The position numbers were made by a program, and so were the translations under genes. A stretch of 64,000 bases of DNA, taken from NCBI GenBank assembly GCA_036488875.1, contig DASXGW010000007.1:124001-188000 (forward strand), written 5' to 3'. This document shows, piece by piece, positions 42,256 through 52,049 of the stretch; positions within the stretch are counted from its first letter, which is position 1; the number at the start of each line of letters is the position of its first letter. Source of the stretch: Candidatus Baltobacteraceae bacterium (GTDB taxonomy: Bacteria > Vulcanimicrobiota > Vulcanimicrobiia > Vulcanimicrobiales > Vulcanimicrobiaceae). Under the pieces are notes generated by a model. That model did no database searches. It was given only the letters and a program-made list of their open reading frames with translations, and was not told the origin of the DNA.

Positions 42256-44796
42256 ATGGTGAGCGACCAAGCCGAGAACAAGTGCATCGTCGTCGTCGGC
42301 GCTTCAGCCGGCGGCATTGACGCACTCGCGCGGCTCGTCGGGGCGCTGGCCGAGAACTTCCCGGCACCGATCGTCGTCGCTCAGCACGCCGATCCGAAAG
42401 GAGCCGGACGGCTCGGTGAGATTTTGCAGCGCCAGACGCGCTTGAAAATTCACATGGTTGCGGACGGTGACGGTGAGTTAGAAGCCGGATGGATCTACCT
42501 TGCTTCACCCGGCCAGAATCTTGCGATCGAAAACGGGCGAGTGCTCTCGGTTGCGCGCCAACCCGGGCATCCGGTCCCGTCGATCGACGGTCTGTTCGAA
42601 TCGGCGGCGCACGCATACGGCGATCACGTGATCGGCGTCATTCTTACCGGCATGGGCACCGACGGCGTTGCGGGCGTGCGCAGGATCAAAGAGTTCGGAG
42701 GAACGGTGGTCGTGCAGGAGGCCGAATCGGCCGCGTATCCGGCCTTGCCGCGCGCGATTCCGACGAACTACGTCGACTTTACGTCCCGCATCGAAGAGAT
42801 TGCGGGACTCTTGGGCGTGCTGGCGGCACCAGGCGACGGCAACATCTTCGATTCTCAATCGGTCGAAGTGCTGCTCGGTCAAGTCCGCACGCGATCGGGT
42901 ATCGATTTTCGCCAGTATAAGCCCGCGACGATTCGCCGCAGATTGATGCGCTTGATTGCGGCCGCCAACGCCAAGTCGGTAGCGGACTATATGCGGCACC
43001 TCAACACGCACCCCGAGGCCTATCAGCAGCTGGTCAGCTCGTTCCTCATCAAGGTTACGGGTTTCTTTCGCGACCCGGCGCTCTTTGAGTACCTGCGGGA
43101 GACCGTACTTCCCGAGCTGATCGCCGAGGCGCGTGAAGGCCAGCGCGAGCTGCGCTTGTGGTCTGCCGGCTGCTCGACCGGAGAAGAGGCGTATTCGTTG
43201 GCCATTCTGCTCGCAGAACTGCTGGGCAACGATGTCGACAAGCTGCCGGTTCGCATCTTTGCGACCGACTTGGACCATCACGCGATCGATTTTGCCCGGC
43301 GCGGCGTGTATCCGGCCGCGGCATTCGAAGAGCTGCCGCCGGCGCTGATCGAAAAGTATTTCACTCGCGTCGACGGCGCTTTTCAAGTCCGTAAGGACAT
43401 TCGGAATCTCACGGTATTCGGCGAGTACGATCTCGGACAGCGCGCTCCGTTCCCGCACATCGATCTGATTATGTGCCGCAACGTGCTGATTTACTTCACG
43501 AAAGAACTCCAGCAGCGCACCTTGCAGCTCTTCGCGTTTTCGCTCCGTCAATCGGGTTATCTGGTCCTCGGCAAGGCCGAGACGACGTCGCCGCTTCCAC
43601 GATACTTCGCCGCCGCGCAACCAGCGCTCAAAGTGTATCGCCGCCAAGGCGAGCGGCTCATGATTCCGGCGCCCGTTGCTCTTGAAAGTCTGCGGCATCA
43701 CGATCGGCCGCTGCGGCTGGGCGCTATTCGGCCGTCTCATCCCCGCGAGACCACGCACGAAGGGATGCCTCCGCGCTGGTCGATGATCGACCGCCTGGGG
43801 GCGTTTCTCTTCGAATCGTATATTGGAATCGTCGTCGTCGATCGCCATTACGACATCGTTACGATCAATCAGGCGGCTCGCACGCTGTTGGGCGTCGCGG
43901 GGCAAGGAATCGGCGACGATCTCATCCATATCGCGCAGCTTCCGGGATTGGAGCTCAAAGCGCAGCTGGACACCGCGTTTCGCGGTGCGATGCCGACCGC
44001 GCCCTTCGAAGTGAATTTGCGCGATCCGGGTGAGATCGAGCAACGCTGCCTGCAGATCGCCTGCTATCCCGATCGGGTCGCGAGCAAGGAAGGGCGAACC
44101 GAAGGGGTGGTCGTCGTTATCTTCGACGTGACGTATCAAGCGAAGCGGCGACGGGAGCTCGAAAAAGAAAACGCGGAGAGCCGCGCCGCGATCGAGCAAC
44201 TGACGCGGCAGACGAGCGAGCTGGCCGGCCACCAGCACGCGCTCGTGCAAGCCAATGAAGAGCTCAGTTCGGCAAATATCGATCTGCGCAACACCAACGA
44301 GCACCTGATGATCGCGGCCGAGGAGGCCGAGGCGTCGGCCGAAGAGGTCGAGACGCTCAACGAAGAGATGCAGGCGACCAGCGAAGAGCTCGAAACGCTC
44401 AACGAGGAGCTGCACGCAACGGTCGAAGAGCTCAACACCACCAACGAAGAGCTCGCGTCGCGGAGCTCCGACCTGGAACAAGCGGTGCAGGAGCGCGAAA
44501 AACAACTCGATCACGCGGTGAGAACGCTCGGCACGTTGCGTGCCGTGGTCGAACACGCCCCGCTGATCATGTGTATCGTCGACAAAGACTCGAATGTATC
44601 GCTGGCGTCCAAACGATATGCGGAGATGGTGCGGCACAACGGCGGTGCCTTGCCGGCGGTCGGCGAGAAATGGCTGTCGCGGCCGGAGCACGTTGCGTTG
44701 CGCGAGCGCGACGGCGCGGTGGACTATGCCGTACGGCGGATTTCGCTCCCCTCCGACGGCGGCGATACGATGGTTGTCCTAGCCCCCTCTTCGTAA
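42256..44796 (+). CDS. CheB-CheR-PAS hybrid chemotaxis-type signalling protein
   Basis: The 846-residue protein begins with a CheB methylesterase domain without receiver (GASAGGIDALARLVGALAE with the catalytic Ser, VAQHADPKGAGRL with His, GMGTDGVAG with Asp). Residues 205-480 are CheR (SSFLIKVTGFFRDPALFEYL, LWSAGCSTGEEAYSLA and IDLIMCRNVLIYF). A PAS domain follows around 515-620, a Glu-rich coiled coil (LNEEMQATSEELETLNEEL) around 690-740, and a shorter PAS-like end. There is no histidine kinase domain in this gene. The STAS gene shares its stop codon base (TAATG). No chemoreceptor gene is nearby, so its target is likely elsewhere or not chemotaxis. Confidence 0.9.
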   Translation: MVSDQAENKCIVVVGASAGGIDALARLVGALAENFPAPIVVAQHADPKGAGRLGEILQRQTRLKIHMVADGDGELEAGWIYLASPGQNLAIENGRVLSVARQPGHPVPSIDGLFESAAHAYGDHVIGVILTGMGTDGVAGVRRIKEFGGTVVVQEAESAAYPALPRAIPTNYVDFTSRIEEIAGLLGVLAAPGDGNIFDSQSVEVLLGQVRTRSGIDFRQYKPATIRRRLMRLIAAANAKSVADYMRHLNTHPEAYQQLVSSFLIKVTGFFRDPALFEYLRETVLPELIAEAREGQRELRLWSAGCSTGEEAYSLAILLAELLGNDVDKLPVRIFATDLDHHAIDFARRGVYPAAAFEELPPALIEKYFTRVDGAFQVRKDIRNLTVFGEYDLGQRAPFPHIDLIMCRNVLIYFTKELQQRTLQLFAFSLRQSGYLVLGKAETTSPLPRYFAAAQPALKVYRRQGERLMIPAPVALESLRHHDRPLRLGAIRPSHPRETTHEGMPPRWSMIDRLGAFLFESYIGIVVVDRHYDIVTINQAARTLLGVAGQGIGDDLIHIAQLPGLELKAQLDTAFRGAMPTAPFEVNLRDPGEIEQRCLQIACYPDRVASKEGRTEGVVVVIFDVTYQAKRRRELEKENAESRAAIEQLTRQTSELAGHQHALVQANEELSSANIDLRNTNEHLMIAAEEAEASAEEVETLNEEMQATSEELETLNEELHATVEELNTTNEELASRSSDLEQAVQEREKQLDHAVRTLGTLRAVVEHAPLIMCIVDKDSNVSLASKRYAEMVRHNGGALPAVGEKWLSRPEHVALRERDGAVDYAVRRISLPSDGGDTMVVLAPSS

Positions 44797-45080
44797 TGGC
44801 GACCACCATTTCGTTCGCAGGCGAGTACGACTTGACGGATCAGCGCGAGTTCAAGAGTAAGCTCGCGGCGGCCCAGGCCGAGCACGAGGTTATCGTCGAC
44901 TTCACGAACGTTTCATACGTCGACTCGGCGTGCATCATGGAGCTGCTGCTTTTCAGTCGCACGCGCCGCGAACGTGGTTTACCGCCCGAGACGATTTTCG
45001 TAACGGCCGGCCCGGTCGCCAAGGTGTTGGAAGTGTCCGGCGTCGCGAAAGTGTGCCGCGTCGTTACGCAGGCTCGCTAA
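44796..45080 (+). CDS. STAS-domain protein (anti-sigma-factor antagonist type)
   Basis: The 94-residue product starts at ATG 44796, overlapping the stop of the CheB-CheR gene by one base. It has the STAS fold elements: TTISFAGEYDLTDQREFKSK, EVIVDFTNVSYVDSACIMEL and IFVTAGPVAKVLEVSGVAKV. The phosphorylatable Ser or Thr of SpoIIAA-like proteins is usually within the (V/I)DSxG loop; here it is VDSAC, so Ser is retained. Together with the upstream GAF protein this could be a partner-switch. No anti-sigma kinase is adjacent. The 3' end overlaps the convergent GGDEF-EAL gene by 17 bases. Confidence 0.82.
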   Translation: MATTISFAGEYDLTDQREFKSKLAAAQAEHEVIVDFTNVSYVDSACIMELLLFSRTRRERGLPPETIFVTAGPVAKVLEVSGVAKVCRVVTQAR

Positions 45081-47229
45081 GCAGCGCGCCTTTGCGCGAC
45101 TCGACGAACGTCTGCAGGGCGCGTATCTCCAGCGCCGGCGCGAAGTAGAATCCCTGGGCGTAATCGACGCCCGCTTCGGTCAGACGCTCGGCTTGCGCCG
45201 CGTCTTCGACGCCTTCGGCCACGACGTAGATATCGAGCGTCTTCGCTAGCGCGACGATGGCCTGTACGATCGCCAGCGACTGGCGATCTTTCACGATCGG
45301 CGTGATGAACGAGCGGTCGATCTTCAGGCCGGCGACGGGCAGGCGCTGCACGTAACTCAGCGACGAATGTCCGGTGCCGAAGTCGTCGATCACGACGTGC
45401 GAACCGAACTCGCAGAGTTCGTTGAGCACGACGAGGCTATCCTTGGGGCTCTCCATGATGGCCGACTCGGTCACCTCGAACTTGAGTGCGGTGGGCTCGA
45501 GCTCGCTCTGCTCGAGGACTTTGCGAATGCGCTTGACCAAGTCGGTTTGATTCAACCGCGCCGCCGAGAGATTGACGCTGACGGTGAGGCCCGGAAGAAA
45601 ACGCTGCATGCCGCGCACGTCGGAGCAGGCGCGCGAGAGCACCACCCAGTCGATGGCATCGATGGCGCCGCACTGCTCGGCCAGCGGAATGAAAAGATCC
45701 GGCGGGATGAGCGTTCCTCGCTCGTCCATCCAGCGCGCCAGCGCTTCGACGGCGACGATCTCGCCGCTGGCGAGATTCACGATCGGCTGGTAGCGCGCGA
45801 AGATCTGCGACGATGCGATCGCGCGGTGAAGCGCGCTTTCCATGGTGTGACGCGCCAGCACTTGTTCGCGCATCGATTCGTCGAAGATCGCCAGACGGTT
45901 GCGTCCGGCGCGCTTGGCCGCGTACATCGCGATGTCGGCGTCGCGGAGGAGCTCGTCGGCCTTCCCGTAGCGCTGCGCCGCGACGACGATGCCGATCGAA
46001 GCGCTGATGTAAATGTCGCGGTCGCCGACCCGGAACGGTTGGCGCATGTGCGAGAAGATCATTTGCGAGATCGTCTCGCACTTATCGAGATCGCTGCCCG
46101 GAGGAACCCACGCGACGAACTCGTCGCCGCCGATCCGGCCGATCTCCACGCCTTGCGGCAAGCCGTCTTCGAGCCGCTTTGCAATCGCGCACAGGAGCTC
46201 GTCGCCGACGGAATGTCCAAGGCTGTCGTTGACCACGGCGAAGCGGTCGAGATCGATGTAGAGCACTCCGAACGGATTGTGACTTACCGCGAACGAGCGA
46301 AGCGCTTCTTTGAGGCGCCACAGCACGTACGCCCGGTTGTAGAGACCGGTCAGCGTGTCGCGCACGGCCGATTTTTGGAGAGCCGCCGCGCGCAGCTGCA
46401 GCTTGCGGAGGCGCAGCAGCACGAAGATCACGAGCAGCGCGCCGCCCCACGCGACAATGGTCAGCGGAACGTCGATCGCGAGCGCGCTGGCTTGCGCGCT
46501 GTCGACGGCGGCGAAGTGCGACGCGACCTGCAAGCTCCACGGAGCGGCGTCGAGCTGTCTAGTCAGCGCGGCGTCGATCGCCATCGTGGGCGGCGGCGTC
46601 GAACCGGCAATGACGTTCCCGGCCGAATCGGTAATCCAGGCGCTGTCGAGGGCGTCGCTCGCGCGCGCGAGCAAAGAACCGAGTTTCGCATGCGACGTTT
46701 CGATCATGACCACGCCCGCCGGCGAGGTGGAACCGATGGTTTCGCTCACCGCAACGAACGGCGTACCAGAGGGTGGATCGGCTCGCGTAAAGACCGCTTT
46801 CCCCGGATCCGCAAGTGCCCCTTTGAACCACGGACGCTGGCTATAATCCGCGGCAAGCCGAGCGTTGCGCGAGCGGCTCAACCGAATCGATGGCGGATAG
46901 CCCTGCGAGTAGTACGCACCCATGCCGGCAACGAGCGACGGATTGGTGGCCGAAAACAGCTGCGCAAGCGTCTGCGCGGCGGTGTAGGGCCCGGTTTGCG
47001 CGCCCACGGTCGCCGCGGTGACGTCGGTCAACTGGGACGCCAGGGCAAAGTAACCGTCGACTCTGAGGCGCATTTGCTGCGCATTGCCTTCTTGGATGGC
47101 AGCGGCTTGGCTGCGTGCCTCGGCGACTCGCTCGATCGAATAGAGCAAGCCTAGGCCGTAGACGGCGAGCGCTACGACGAGCGTCGTGATGATGGCCGGC
47201 CATGGATATGGGGGTGTTTCCTTATCCAT
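45064..47229 (-). CDS. Membrane GGDEF-EAL protein with Cache-like sensor, c-di-GMP turnover
   Basis: This 721-residue protein has two membrane helices (about residues 11-29 and 250-275) enclosing a periplasmic sensor with PWFKGALADPGKAVFTRADP, typical of a dCache domain. The GGDEF domain contains the intact motif GRIGGDEF and so may make c-di-GMP. The EAL domain (VAVEALARW, and VVIDDFGTGHSSLSYVQRLP) has the metal and base residues to degrade it. The inhibitory RxxD site expected before GGDEF is missing (LPQGVEIGRI), so product inhibition should be weak. A similar protein is encoded at 48167-50449. Confidence 0.93.
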   Translation of the reverse strand: MDKETPPYPWPAIITTLVVALAVYGLGLLYSIERVAEARSQAAAIQEGNAQQMRLRVDGYFALASQLTDVTAATVGAQTGPYTAAQTLAQLFSATNPSLVAGMGAYYSQGYPPSIRLSRSRNARLAADYSQRPWFKGALADPGKAVFTRADPPSGTPFVAVSETIGSTSPAGVVMIETSHAKLGSLLARASDALDSAWITDSAGNVIAGSTPPPTMAIDAALTRQLDAAPWSLQVASHFAAVDSAQASALAIDVPLTIVAWGGALLVIFVLLRLRKLQLRAAALQKSAVRDTLTGLYNRAYVLWRLKEALRSFAVSHNPFGVLYIDLDRFAVVNDSLGHSVGDELLCAIAKRLEDGLPQGVEIGRIGGDEFVAWVPPGSDLDKCETISQMIFSHMRQPFRVGDRDIYISASIGIVVAAQRYGKADELLRDADIAMYAAKRAGRNRLAIFDESMREQVLARHTMESALHRAIASSQIFARYQPIVNLASGEIVAVEALARWMDERGTLIPPDLFIPLAEQCGAIDAIDWVVLSRACSDVRGMQRFLPGLTVSVNLSAARLNQTDLVKRIRKVLEQSELEPTALKFEVTESAIMESPKDSLVVLNELCEFGSHVVIDDFGTGHSSLSYVQRLPVAGLKIDRSFITPIVKDRQSLAIVQAIVALAKTLDIYVVAEGVEDAAQAERLTEAGVDYAQGFYFAPALEIRALQTFVESRKGALLSEPA

Positions 47230-47311
47230 CGCGCCCCTTAGGCATATGCTGGTACTTGCTTCCGGGCGCTCGGCGGGTCGACCTACTGCTGGGCCCTAAG
47301 AACTAGGGCTT

Positions 47312-48160
47312 ATGAAGATTGCCTATTTTGGAACCGGTTTGCTGGGGTCGGGCTTCGTGCGGGCGATGCTCGACCGCGGCGATGACGTGCGGGTTTGGAA
47401 CCGCACGAAAGCCAAGGCGCACGCGCTCGCGGAGCACGGTGCCGTCGTGTGCGACGATCCGGCCGATGCGACCCGCGGCGCGGATGCGATCCATTTGACG
47501 CTCGCCGACGACGCCTCGGTCGACGCCGTTCTGGAGCCGCTTGCCGGTTCGATTGCAAGCGAAACCACCATCGTCGATCATACGACCACGGCACCGACGC
47601 CGACGCGCGAACGCGCCGCACGCTGGCGCGGGCGCGGTATTGCGTTCGTGCACGCACCAGTGTTCATGGGTCCGAAAAATGCTCGCGAAGCGACGGGCAT
47701 CATGATGATTTCGGGCGATCGCGCGCTTTGCGCGCGCGTAAAACCTTCGCTCGAACCTATGACCGGGCAGGTTGTGGAACTCGGCGACGATCCCGGTGAA
47801 GCGGCGGCGTTCAAGCTCATGGGAAATTTGATGCTCGTCTTTACCGTTGCCGGACTCGCGGACATGTATCGCTTTGCCGATGCGATCGGCATCGCGCCGC
47901 GCGAAGCGCATAAACTCTTTTCCTTTTTTATGCCGGTTAACGCGATCAACTTTCGCGGCAAGGACATGGCTCACGGCGATTTCACACCGCAGTGGGAGCT
48001 CAAGATGGCCCGCAAAGACGTGCGTTTGATGCTCGAAGAGGCCAAACGCTACGGCGAAGATCTTGCCGTCCTCCCCGAGATCGCGGCGTTTTTCGACGAC
48101 TATATCGAGCGTGGCCACGCCGAAAAAGACGTGGGAGTCATCGCAATGCGAGCCGAATGA
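47312..48160 (+). CDS. 3-hydroxyisobutyrate-dehydrogenase-like NAD(P)-binding oxidoreductase
   Basis: The 282-residue product has an N-terminal Rossmann fold with GTGLLGSGFVRAMLDRGDDV and then VWNRT, where Asn-Arg suggests NADP binding. The substrate-contact segment HAPVFMGPKNAREATG near residue 111 replaces the common DAPVSGG pattern. The catalytic Lys is within AAAFKLMGNLML near 168. These beta-hydroxyacid dehydrogenases oxidise 3-hydroxy acids or reduce aldehydes and imines. It starts 82 bases from the divergent GGDEF-EAL gene and six bases before the second one. A metabolic signal feeding c-di-GMP control is conceivable but not shown. Confidence 0.85.
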   Translation: MKIAYFGTGLLGSGFVRAMLDRGDDVRVWNRTKAKAHALAEHGAVVCDDPADATRGADAIHLTLADDASVDAVLEPLAGSIASETTIVDHTTTAPTPTRERAARWRGRGIAFVHAPVFMGPKNAREATGIMMISGDRALCARVKPSLEPMTGQVVELGDDPGEAAAFKLMGNLMLVFTVAGLADMYRFADAIGIAPREAHKLFSFFMPVNAINFRGKDMAHGDFTPQWELKMARKDVRLMLEEAKRYGEDLAVLPEIAAFFDDYIERGHAEKDVGVIAMRAE

Positions 48161-48166
48161 CGGTTT

Positions 48167-50449
48167 ATGGGGCTCGAAGCCCTCGAGGTCGACGCGCGAC
48201 GCTATCGCCGCCCATGGTTTTGGTTGGTGGTGCTGTTTCTTGCGGCACTCCTTGCGACGGTCGCCGAAGCCGTCGTCGCGCAATCGCGTATCGCGCAAAA
48301 CGTCGCGGACTTCCGTTCGGTGCAGATGCTGCGGCTCGAACGAGCCGAAACCTCGATCGACGACTTCCTTAACGACGCCGTCCAGCTCGTCAACGCCGAA
48401 GCCGGCGCCATCGGACCGCTGCGCGGTGACCGCGCCCTCGTCGAGCGTCTCTTATTGGGGATGGCACCGGCGCGCAACGATCGTCTTATGTATGGTATGG
48501 GGATCTTCTACGCGCCGGGCGTTTTCGACCGGCGATCGCGCCTTTTTGGGCCGTACGTCGTCGTGCTGCCGCGGGTTCGATTCCTTCCGAACACGGAAAC
48601 GAGCGACAAAGAGTTTCACTATCCCGCGCGTTTGTGGTATCGCGACGCGGTAGACGCCGAGGGTGAGCGAGTCGTCGACGGTCCTTATACCGAGGAACGC
48701 CAGAGCTACATCAGCGTGTTGAAGGCGTTTTATCGTAACGGCGCCCTTGCGGGCGTGGCGAGCGTCGACACTAAAACGTCGGCGTTCGGCAACATGGTCG
48801 CCGCCGCGATGAAGAAAACGTCGCACGACGTCGTGTGGATCACGAGTCGAAGCGGCGAACGCGAGTTTTCCAGCGGAACGATGCCGCCGGGGCGTTCCCA
48901 CATCGATCAAGCGATTGCGTTGCGTGTCGTTCACGCGCTGCTGCACCTTTCGACCGACGCTTCGGCGCTCGCGGCGCAGAATAAGGTGATTGCGTCCGGT
49001 GCGATCGTTACCGGTGTGATCGTCTGGATTCTCGCAGCGACTCTGGGGATCGTCATCGTTCGCGGATGGCGCGTTCGCGAGGCGGCGCTGGCCTCGGAGC
49101 TGCGCGAGGTGCGCCTGCGTCACGAAATGGAGGCGGCGAAGAAGCTCGAAGCCAGCCTTCGCAAGGCCGCATACACCGATGCGCTAACCGGGCTTCCCAA
49201 CCGCACGCCGTTTTTGCAGAGCGTTTCGACGGCGATGTCCGAAGTGCGCGCCGGCACGCGATCGTATGCGGTATTCTTCATCGACCTCGACCGTTTCAAC
49301 ATGGTCAACGACACGCTCGGACACATCGCCGGCGACGAACTGCTCAAGCTGGTGGCGCGGCGCCTGCGCGAGACGCTTCCGCCCGATGCAATGGTCGCTC
49401 GGCTCGGCGGCGACGAGTTCGTCGTTCTCGCGCCGGTCGATCCGAGCGGCATCGAGCCGATCGCGCGCCTTTTGCTGGAGTCGTTCAAACGGCCGATCGT
49501 GCTGGAGTCGCGCAGCTTGCGCATTGGCGCATCGTTCGGCATCGTCGACATCGGCGGCGAGTACTCACGTCCGGACGAGCTGCTGCGCGACGCGGACATC
49601 GCGATGTTCCACGCCAAGCTGGCCGGCCGCGGCCGTTACGCGCTTTTCGATCTGGCGATGCGGTTGCGCGTGGCCGAAGCGTCCGAACTGGAAAACGACC
49701 TTCGTCACGGCATCGAGAAGCACGAGTTTACGCCCCACTACCAGCCGCTCTGCGACATCGAGTCCGCCTCGATTCGGTCGTTCGAGGCGCTCGTGCGCTG
49801 GCAGCGTCCCGGCCGGGGGCTCGTGCCGGCCGCGGAGTTCATCGGTTTTGCTGAAAGTCACGGTTTGATCGACGCCATCGACCTCATGGTGCTCGAAGAC
49901 GTGTGCGAGCACGCGGCGGCAATTCGCGCCGCGTATGCGGAGAGTTCGATTGCGGTCAACATCTCCGCCGCCCATCTCGCCGCGACCGACTTGGTATCGA
50001 CCGTAGCGGCGGCATTGTCGACGCGGGGGTTATCGCCCAGCGCGCTCAAGATCGAGGTGACGGAAACGGCCGTTATGTCGAACGAGGAGCTCGCACGCGC
50101 GACGATGACGGGCTTGCGAGATTTGGGCGTGCAAATCGTTCTCGACGACTTCGGTCAGGGACATTCGTCGCTGGCGTACTTACAACACTTGCCGATCGCG
50201 GGACTGAAGATCGACCGCTGCTTCGTCGAGCCGCTTGGAACGAGCGCCCAAGCGCTCGCGATCGTGCGCAGCATCGTGGCGCTGGCGGGGACGCTGGGTT
50301 TATATACCGTCGCCGAAGGGGTGGAGAACGAAGCGCAGCTTCAGGTTTTGCGCGAGCTCGGCGTCAATTTAGGCCAAGGGCATCTGTTCGCGCCGCCATT
50401 GGCACTCGACGAACTGCTCAAACGCTCCGCCCAAGCGACCGCCGGATAA
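48167..50449 (+). CDS. Membrane GGDEF-EAL protein, second copy
   Basis: The 760-residue product has a membrane helix at about 20-42, a periplasmic sensor of about 220 residues with PARLWYRDAVDAEGERVVDG and RQSYISVLKAFYRNG, and a second helix near 275-300. GGDEF is intact (VARLGGDEFVVL), without the RxxD inhibitory site. EAL reads SFEALVRW and the loop LDDFGQGHSSLAYLQHLPIA is intact, so both synthesis and hydrolysis are possible. Its sensor region differs from the copy encoded at 45064-47229. The six-base gap after the dehydrogenase suggests co-transcription. Its end overlaps the convergent GMC gene by 32 bases. Confidence 0.93.
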   Translation: MGLEALEVDARRYRRPWFWLVVLFLAALLATVAEAVVAQSRIAQNVADFRSVQMLRLERAETSIDDFLNDAVQLVNAEAGAIGPLRGDRALVERLLLGMAPARNDRLMYGMGIFYAPGVFDRRSRLFGPYVVVLPRVRFLPNTETSDKEFHYPARLWYRDAVDAEGERVVDGPYTEERQSYISVLKAFYRNGALAGVASVDTKTSAFGNMVAAAMKKTSHDVVWITSRSGEREFSSGTMPPGRSHIDQAIALRVVHALLHLSTDASALAAQNKVIASGAIVTGVIVWILAATLGIVIVRGWRVREAALASELREVRLRHEMEAAKKLEASLRKAAYTDALTGLPNRTPFLQSVSTAMSEVRAGTRSYAVFFIDLDRFNMVNDTLGHIAGDELLKLVARRLRETLPPDAMVARLGGDEFVVLAPVDPSGIEPIARLLLESFKRPIVLESRSLRIGASFGIVDIGGEYSRPDELLRDADIAMFHAKLAGRGRYALFDLAMRLRVAEASELENDLRHGIEKHEFTPHYQPLCDIESASIRSFEALVRWQRPGRGLVPAAEFIGFAESHGLIDAIDLMVLEDVCEHAAAIRAAYAESSIAVNISAAHLAATDLVSTVAAALSTRGLSPSALKIEVTETAVMSNEELARATMTGLRDLGVQIVLDDFGQGHSSLAYLQHLPIAGLKIDRCFVEPLGTSAQALAIVRSIVALAGTLGLYTVAEGVENEAQLQVLRELGVNLGQGHLFAPPLALDELLKRSAQATAG

Positions 50450-52049
50450 CGCTTGCAGTCCGCAGCGCTAGCGCCGCGATGGTGAGCGTTGGATTGGCCG
50501 TGCCAAAGGTCGGAAAGAGTCCGCTGCCGGCGAGATAGAGGTTGGGATGATCGTGTGAACGGCCGTAGCCGTCGGCGACCGACGTTTTGGGATCGTCGCC
50601 CATCCGATACGTTCCCATGATGTGCCCGGCGCTTTGAAATGCCGGCGAGTGGTGGCGCTCGGTCACGCCGAGCGCGTCGAACAAGCGGTCGTGCGTGCGT
50701 TGCGCTTCGGCCATGCCGTCGAGCGCGTACCGGTCGACGCGGTACGTAATCTTCGGCCGGGGAATACCGATCGCGTCGAGCTTGTCCCAGTCGGGGACGA
50801 TCCGGTTTTGCGAATCCGGCATCTGCTCGTTGAGGCTGGCGAAGCGAATCTCGCGCTGCATCCGTTCGTCCAGTGCGCGCTGCAGCGCGGCTCCCGCGAG
50901 GCCTCGATCGATGAGCGCTTTGGCCGAGTCCGTCGGCCAGCCGAACGGCCAGCTCCAGCCGTCGTTTCCGATCTCGATGCGAAACGCCGAACGTTTCGAA
51001 CGAAACGCGCCGTCGCGCAGCATCTCGATGCCCGACGTCGAGAGCGGGCCGCGATACGGGTAAACCGGATCCTTCGCGAGCGCCCAGCTGAGCCGGGTCG
51101 GATGATCGCTGAGATTGCGGCCGACGAGCCCGCTGGCGTTGGCGACGCCGTTGGGCAGCGCGTTCGATCGCGAGGCCAGCAGCAGTTTCGGCGTTTCGAT
51201 AGCGTGCGCTGCGACGACGAAGACCTTGCCCGTCGCGGTATGCGACGATCCGTCGGGGCGCTTGAAGCGAACCGCGGCGATCTTGCCGCCGCTCGCGACG
51301 TCGATCGCGTACGCGACCGACTGCTCCAGAATGCGAACGCCTTTAGCGCGCGCCTTTTGCGCGTGAACCGAGCCGTCGTACTTCGCGCCGATGGGACAGA
51401 CCGGAATGCACGACGCGTTGCCGCAGCACGGCGGACGACCGTCGTAGACTTGCGAGTTGCGGGCTTGAGGGGTCGATGCGACTTCTAAGCCGATCTTCGA
51501 CGCCGCGACGGCAACGCGGCCGTCGAGATACGATTGCGCGATCGGAGGCAGCGGATACGGCCCGCTGCGCGGCGCACCGCCGAGATTGGCGTGCGCATCG
51601 CCCGAGACGCCGAGCTCGCTTTCGGCGCGATCGTACCACTGAGCGAGATCGCTATACGCGATCGGCCAATCGATTCCGACGCCGTACGCGGTGCGCATCT
51701 TGAAATCGTTGGGCAGCAGCCGCAGCGCGGTGCCCAGCCAATGCCACGTCGTTCCGCCGACGCGGCGTTCGTAGGTTGCCGCAAACGCATCCGGTCCATT
51801 TTGTACGTAGTACGCGTGTGGATCGAGCGACGAGGGTCGCGGCGCGTAGGGTACGTCGGGATACGCGCACTCCGGTACCTTGGCGATCGCGTTACGAAAG
51901 CGTTCGACGGCGTCGCCGCGATCGACCGACGGTCCCGACTCGAGCACGGTAACGCTCGCGCCGGTTTGCGCGAGCTCGTAGGCGATCGACAAGCCGGCCA
52001 CGCCGCCGCCGACCACGACGACGTCGGAGTTTATGGTTTGTAGTGCCAC
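50418..52049 (-). CDS. GMC-family FAD dehydrogenase with Fe-S-type Cys motif (large subunit)
   Basis: GTG 52049 begins a 543-residue protein; longer upstream frames overlap the next gene. The FAD-binding motif is VVVGGGVAGLSIAYELAQTG. The cluster CCGNASCIPVCPIGAKYDGS near 200-220 matches the C-x5-C-x3-C pattern that holds a 3Fe-4S centre in FAD glucose and fructose dehydrogenases. The C-terminal catalytic region has SAGHIMGTYRMGDD and ANPTLTIAALALRTASV. The small subunit gene lies upstream with a 19-base overlap. It should oxidise a sugar, gluconate or sugar alcohol and pass electrons to the respiratory chain. No cytochrome subunit is adjacent; the monohaem c gene is 5 kb away. Confidence 0.88.
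   Translation of the reverse strand: MALQTINSDVVVVGGGVAGLSIAYELAQTGASVTVLESGPSVDRGDAVERFRNAIAKVPECAYPDVPYAPRPSSLDPHAYYVQNGPDAFAATYERRVGGTTWHWLGTALRLLPNDFKMRTAYGVGIDWPIAYSDLAQWYDRAESELGVSGDAHANLGGAPRSGPYPLPPIAQSYLDGRVAVAASKIGLEVASTPQARNSQVYDGRPPCCGNASCIPVCPIGAKYDGSVHAQKARAKGVRILEQSVAYAIDVASGGKIAAVRFKRPDGSSHTATGKVFVVAAHAIETPKLLLASRSNALPNGVANASGLVGRNLSDHPTRLSWALAKDPVYPYRGPLSTSGIEMLRDGAFRSKRSAFRIEIGNDGWSWPFGWPTDSAKALIDRGLAGAALQRALDERMQREIRFASLNEQMPDSQNRIVPDWDKLDAIGIPRPKITYRVDRYALDGMAEAQRTHDRLFDALGVTERHHSPAFQSAGHIMGTYRMGDDPKTSVADGYGRSHDHPNLYLAGSGLFPTFGTANPTLTIAALALRTASVIRRSLGRSV

Noticed and set aside
42505-44691. A 728-codon open frame opposite the CheB-CheR gene
   Set aside because: The plus strand has unambiguous CheB, CheR and PAS domains. 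The antisense frame is a product of high GC at third positions and shows no family motif. The same reasoning removes the long antisense frames at 4527-5585, 11641-12558 and 45367-47154.
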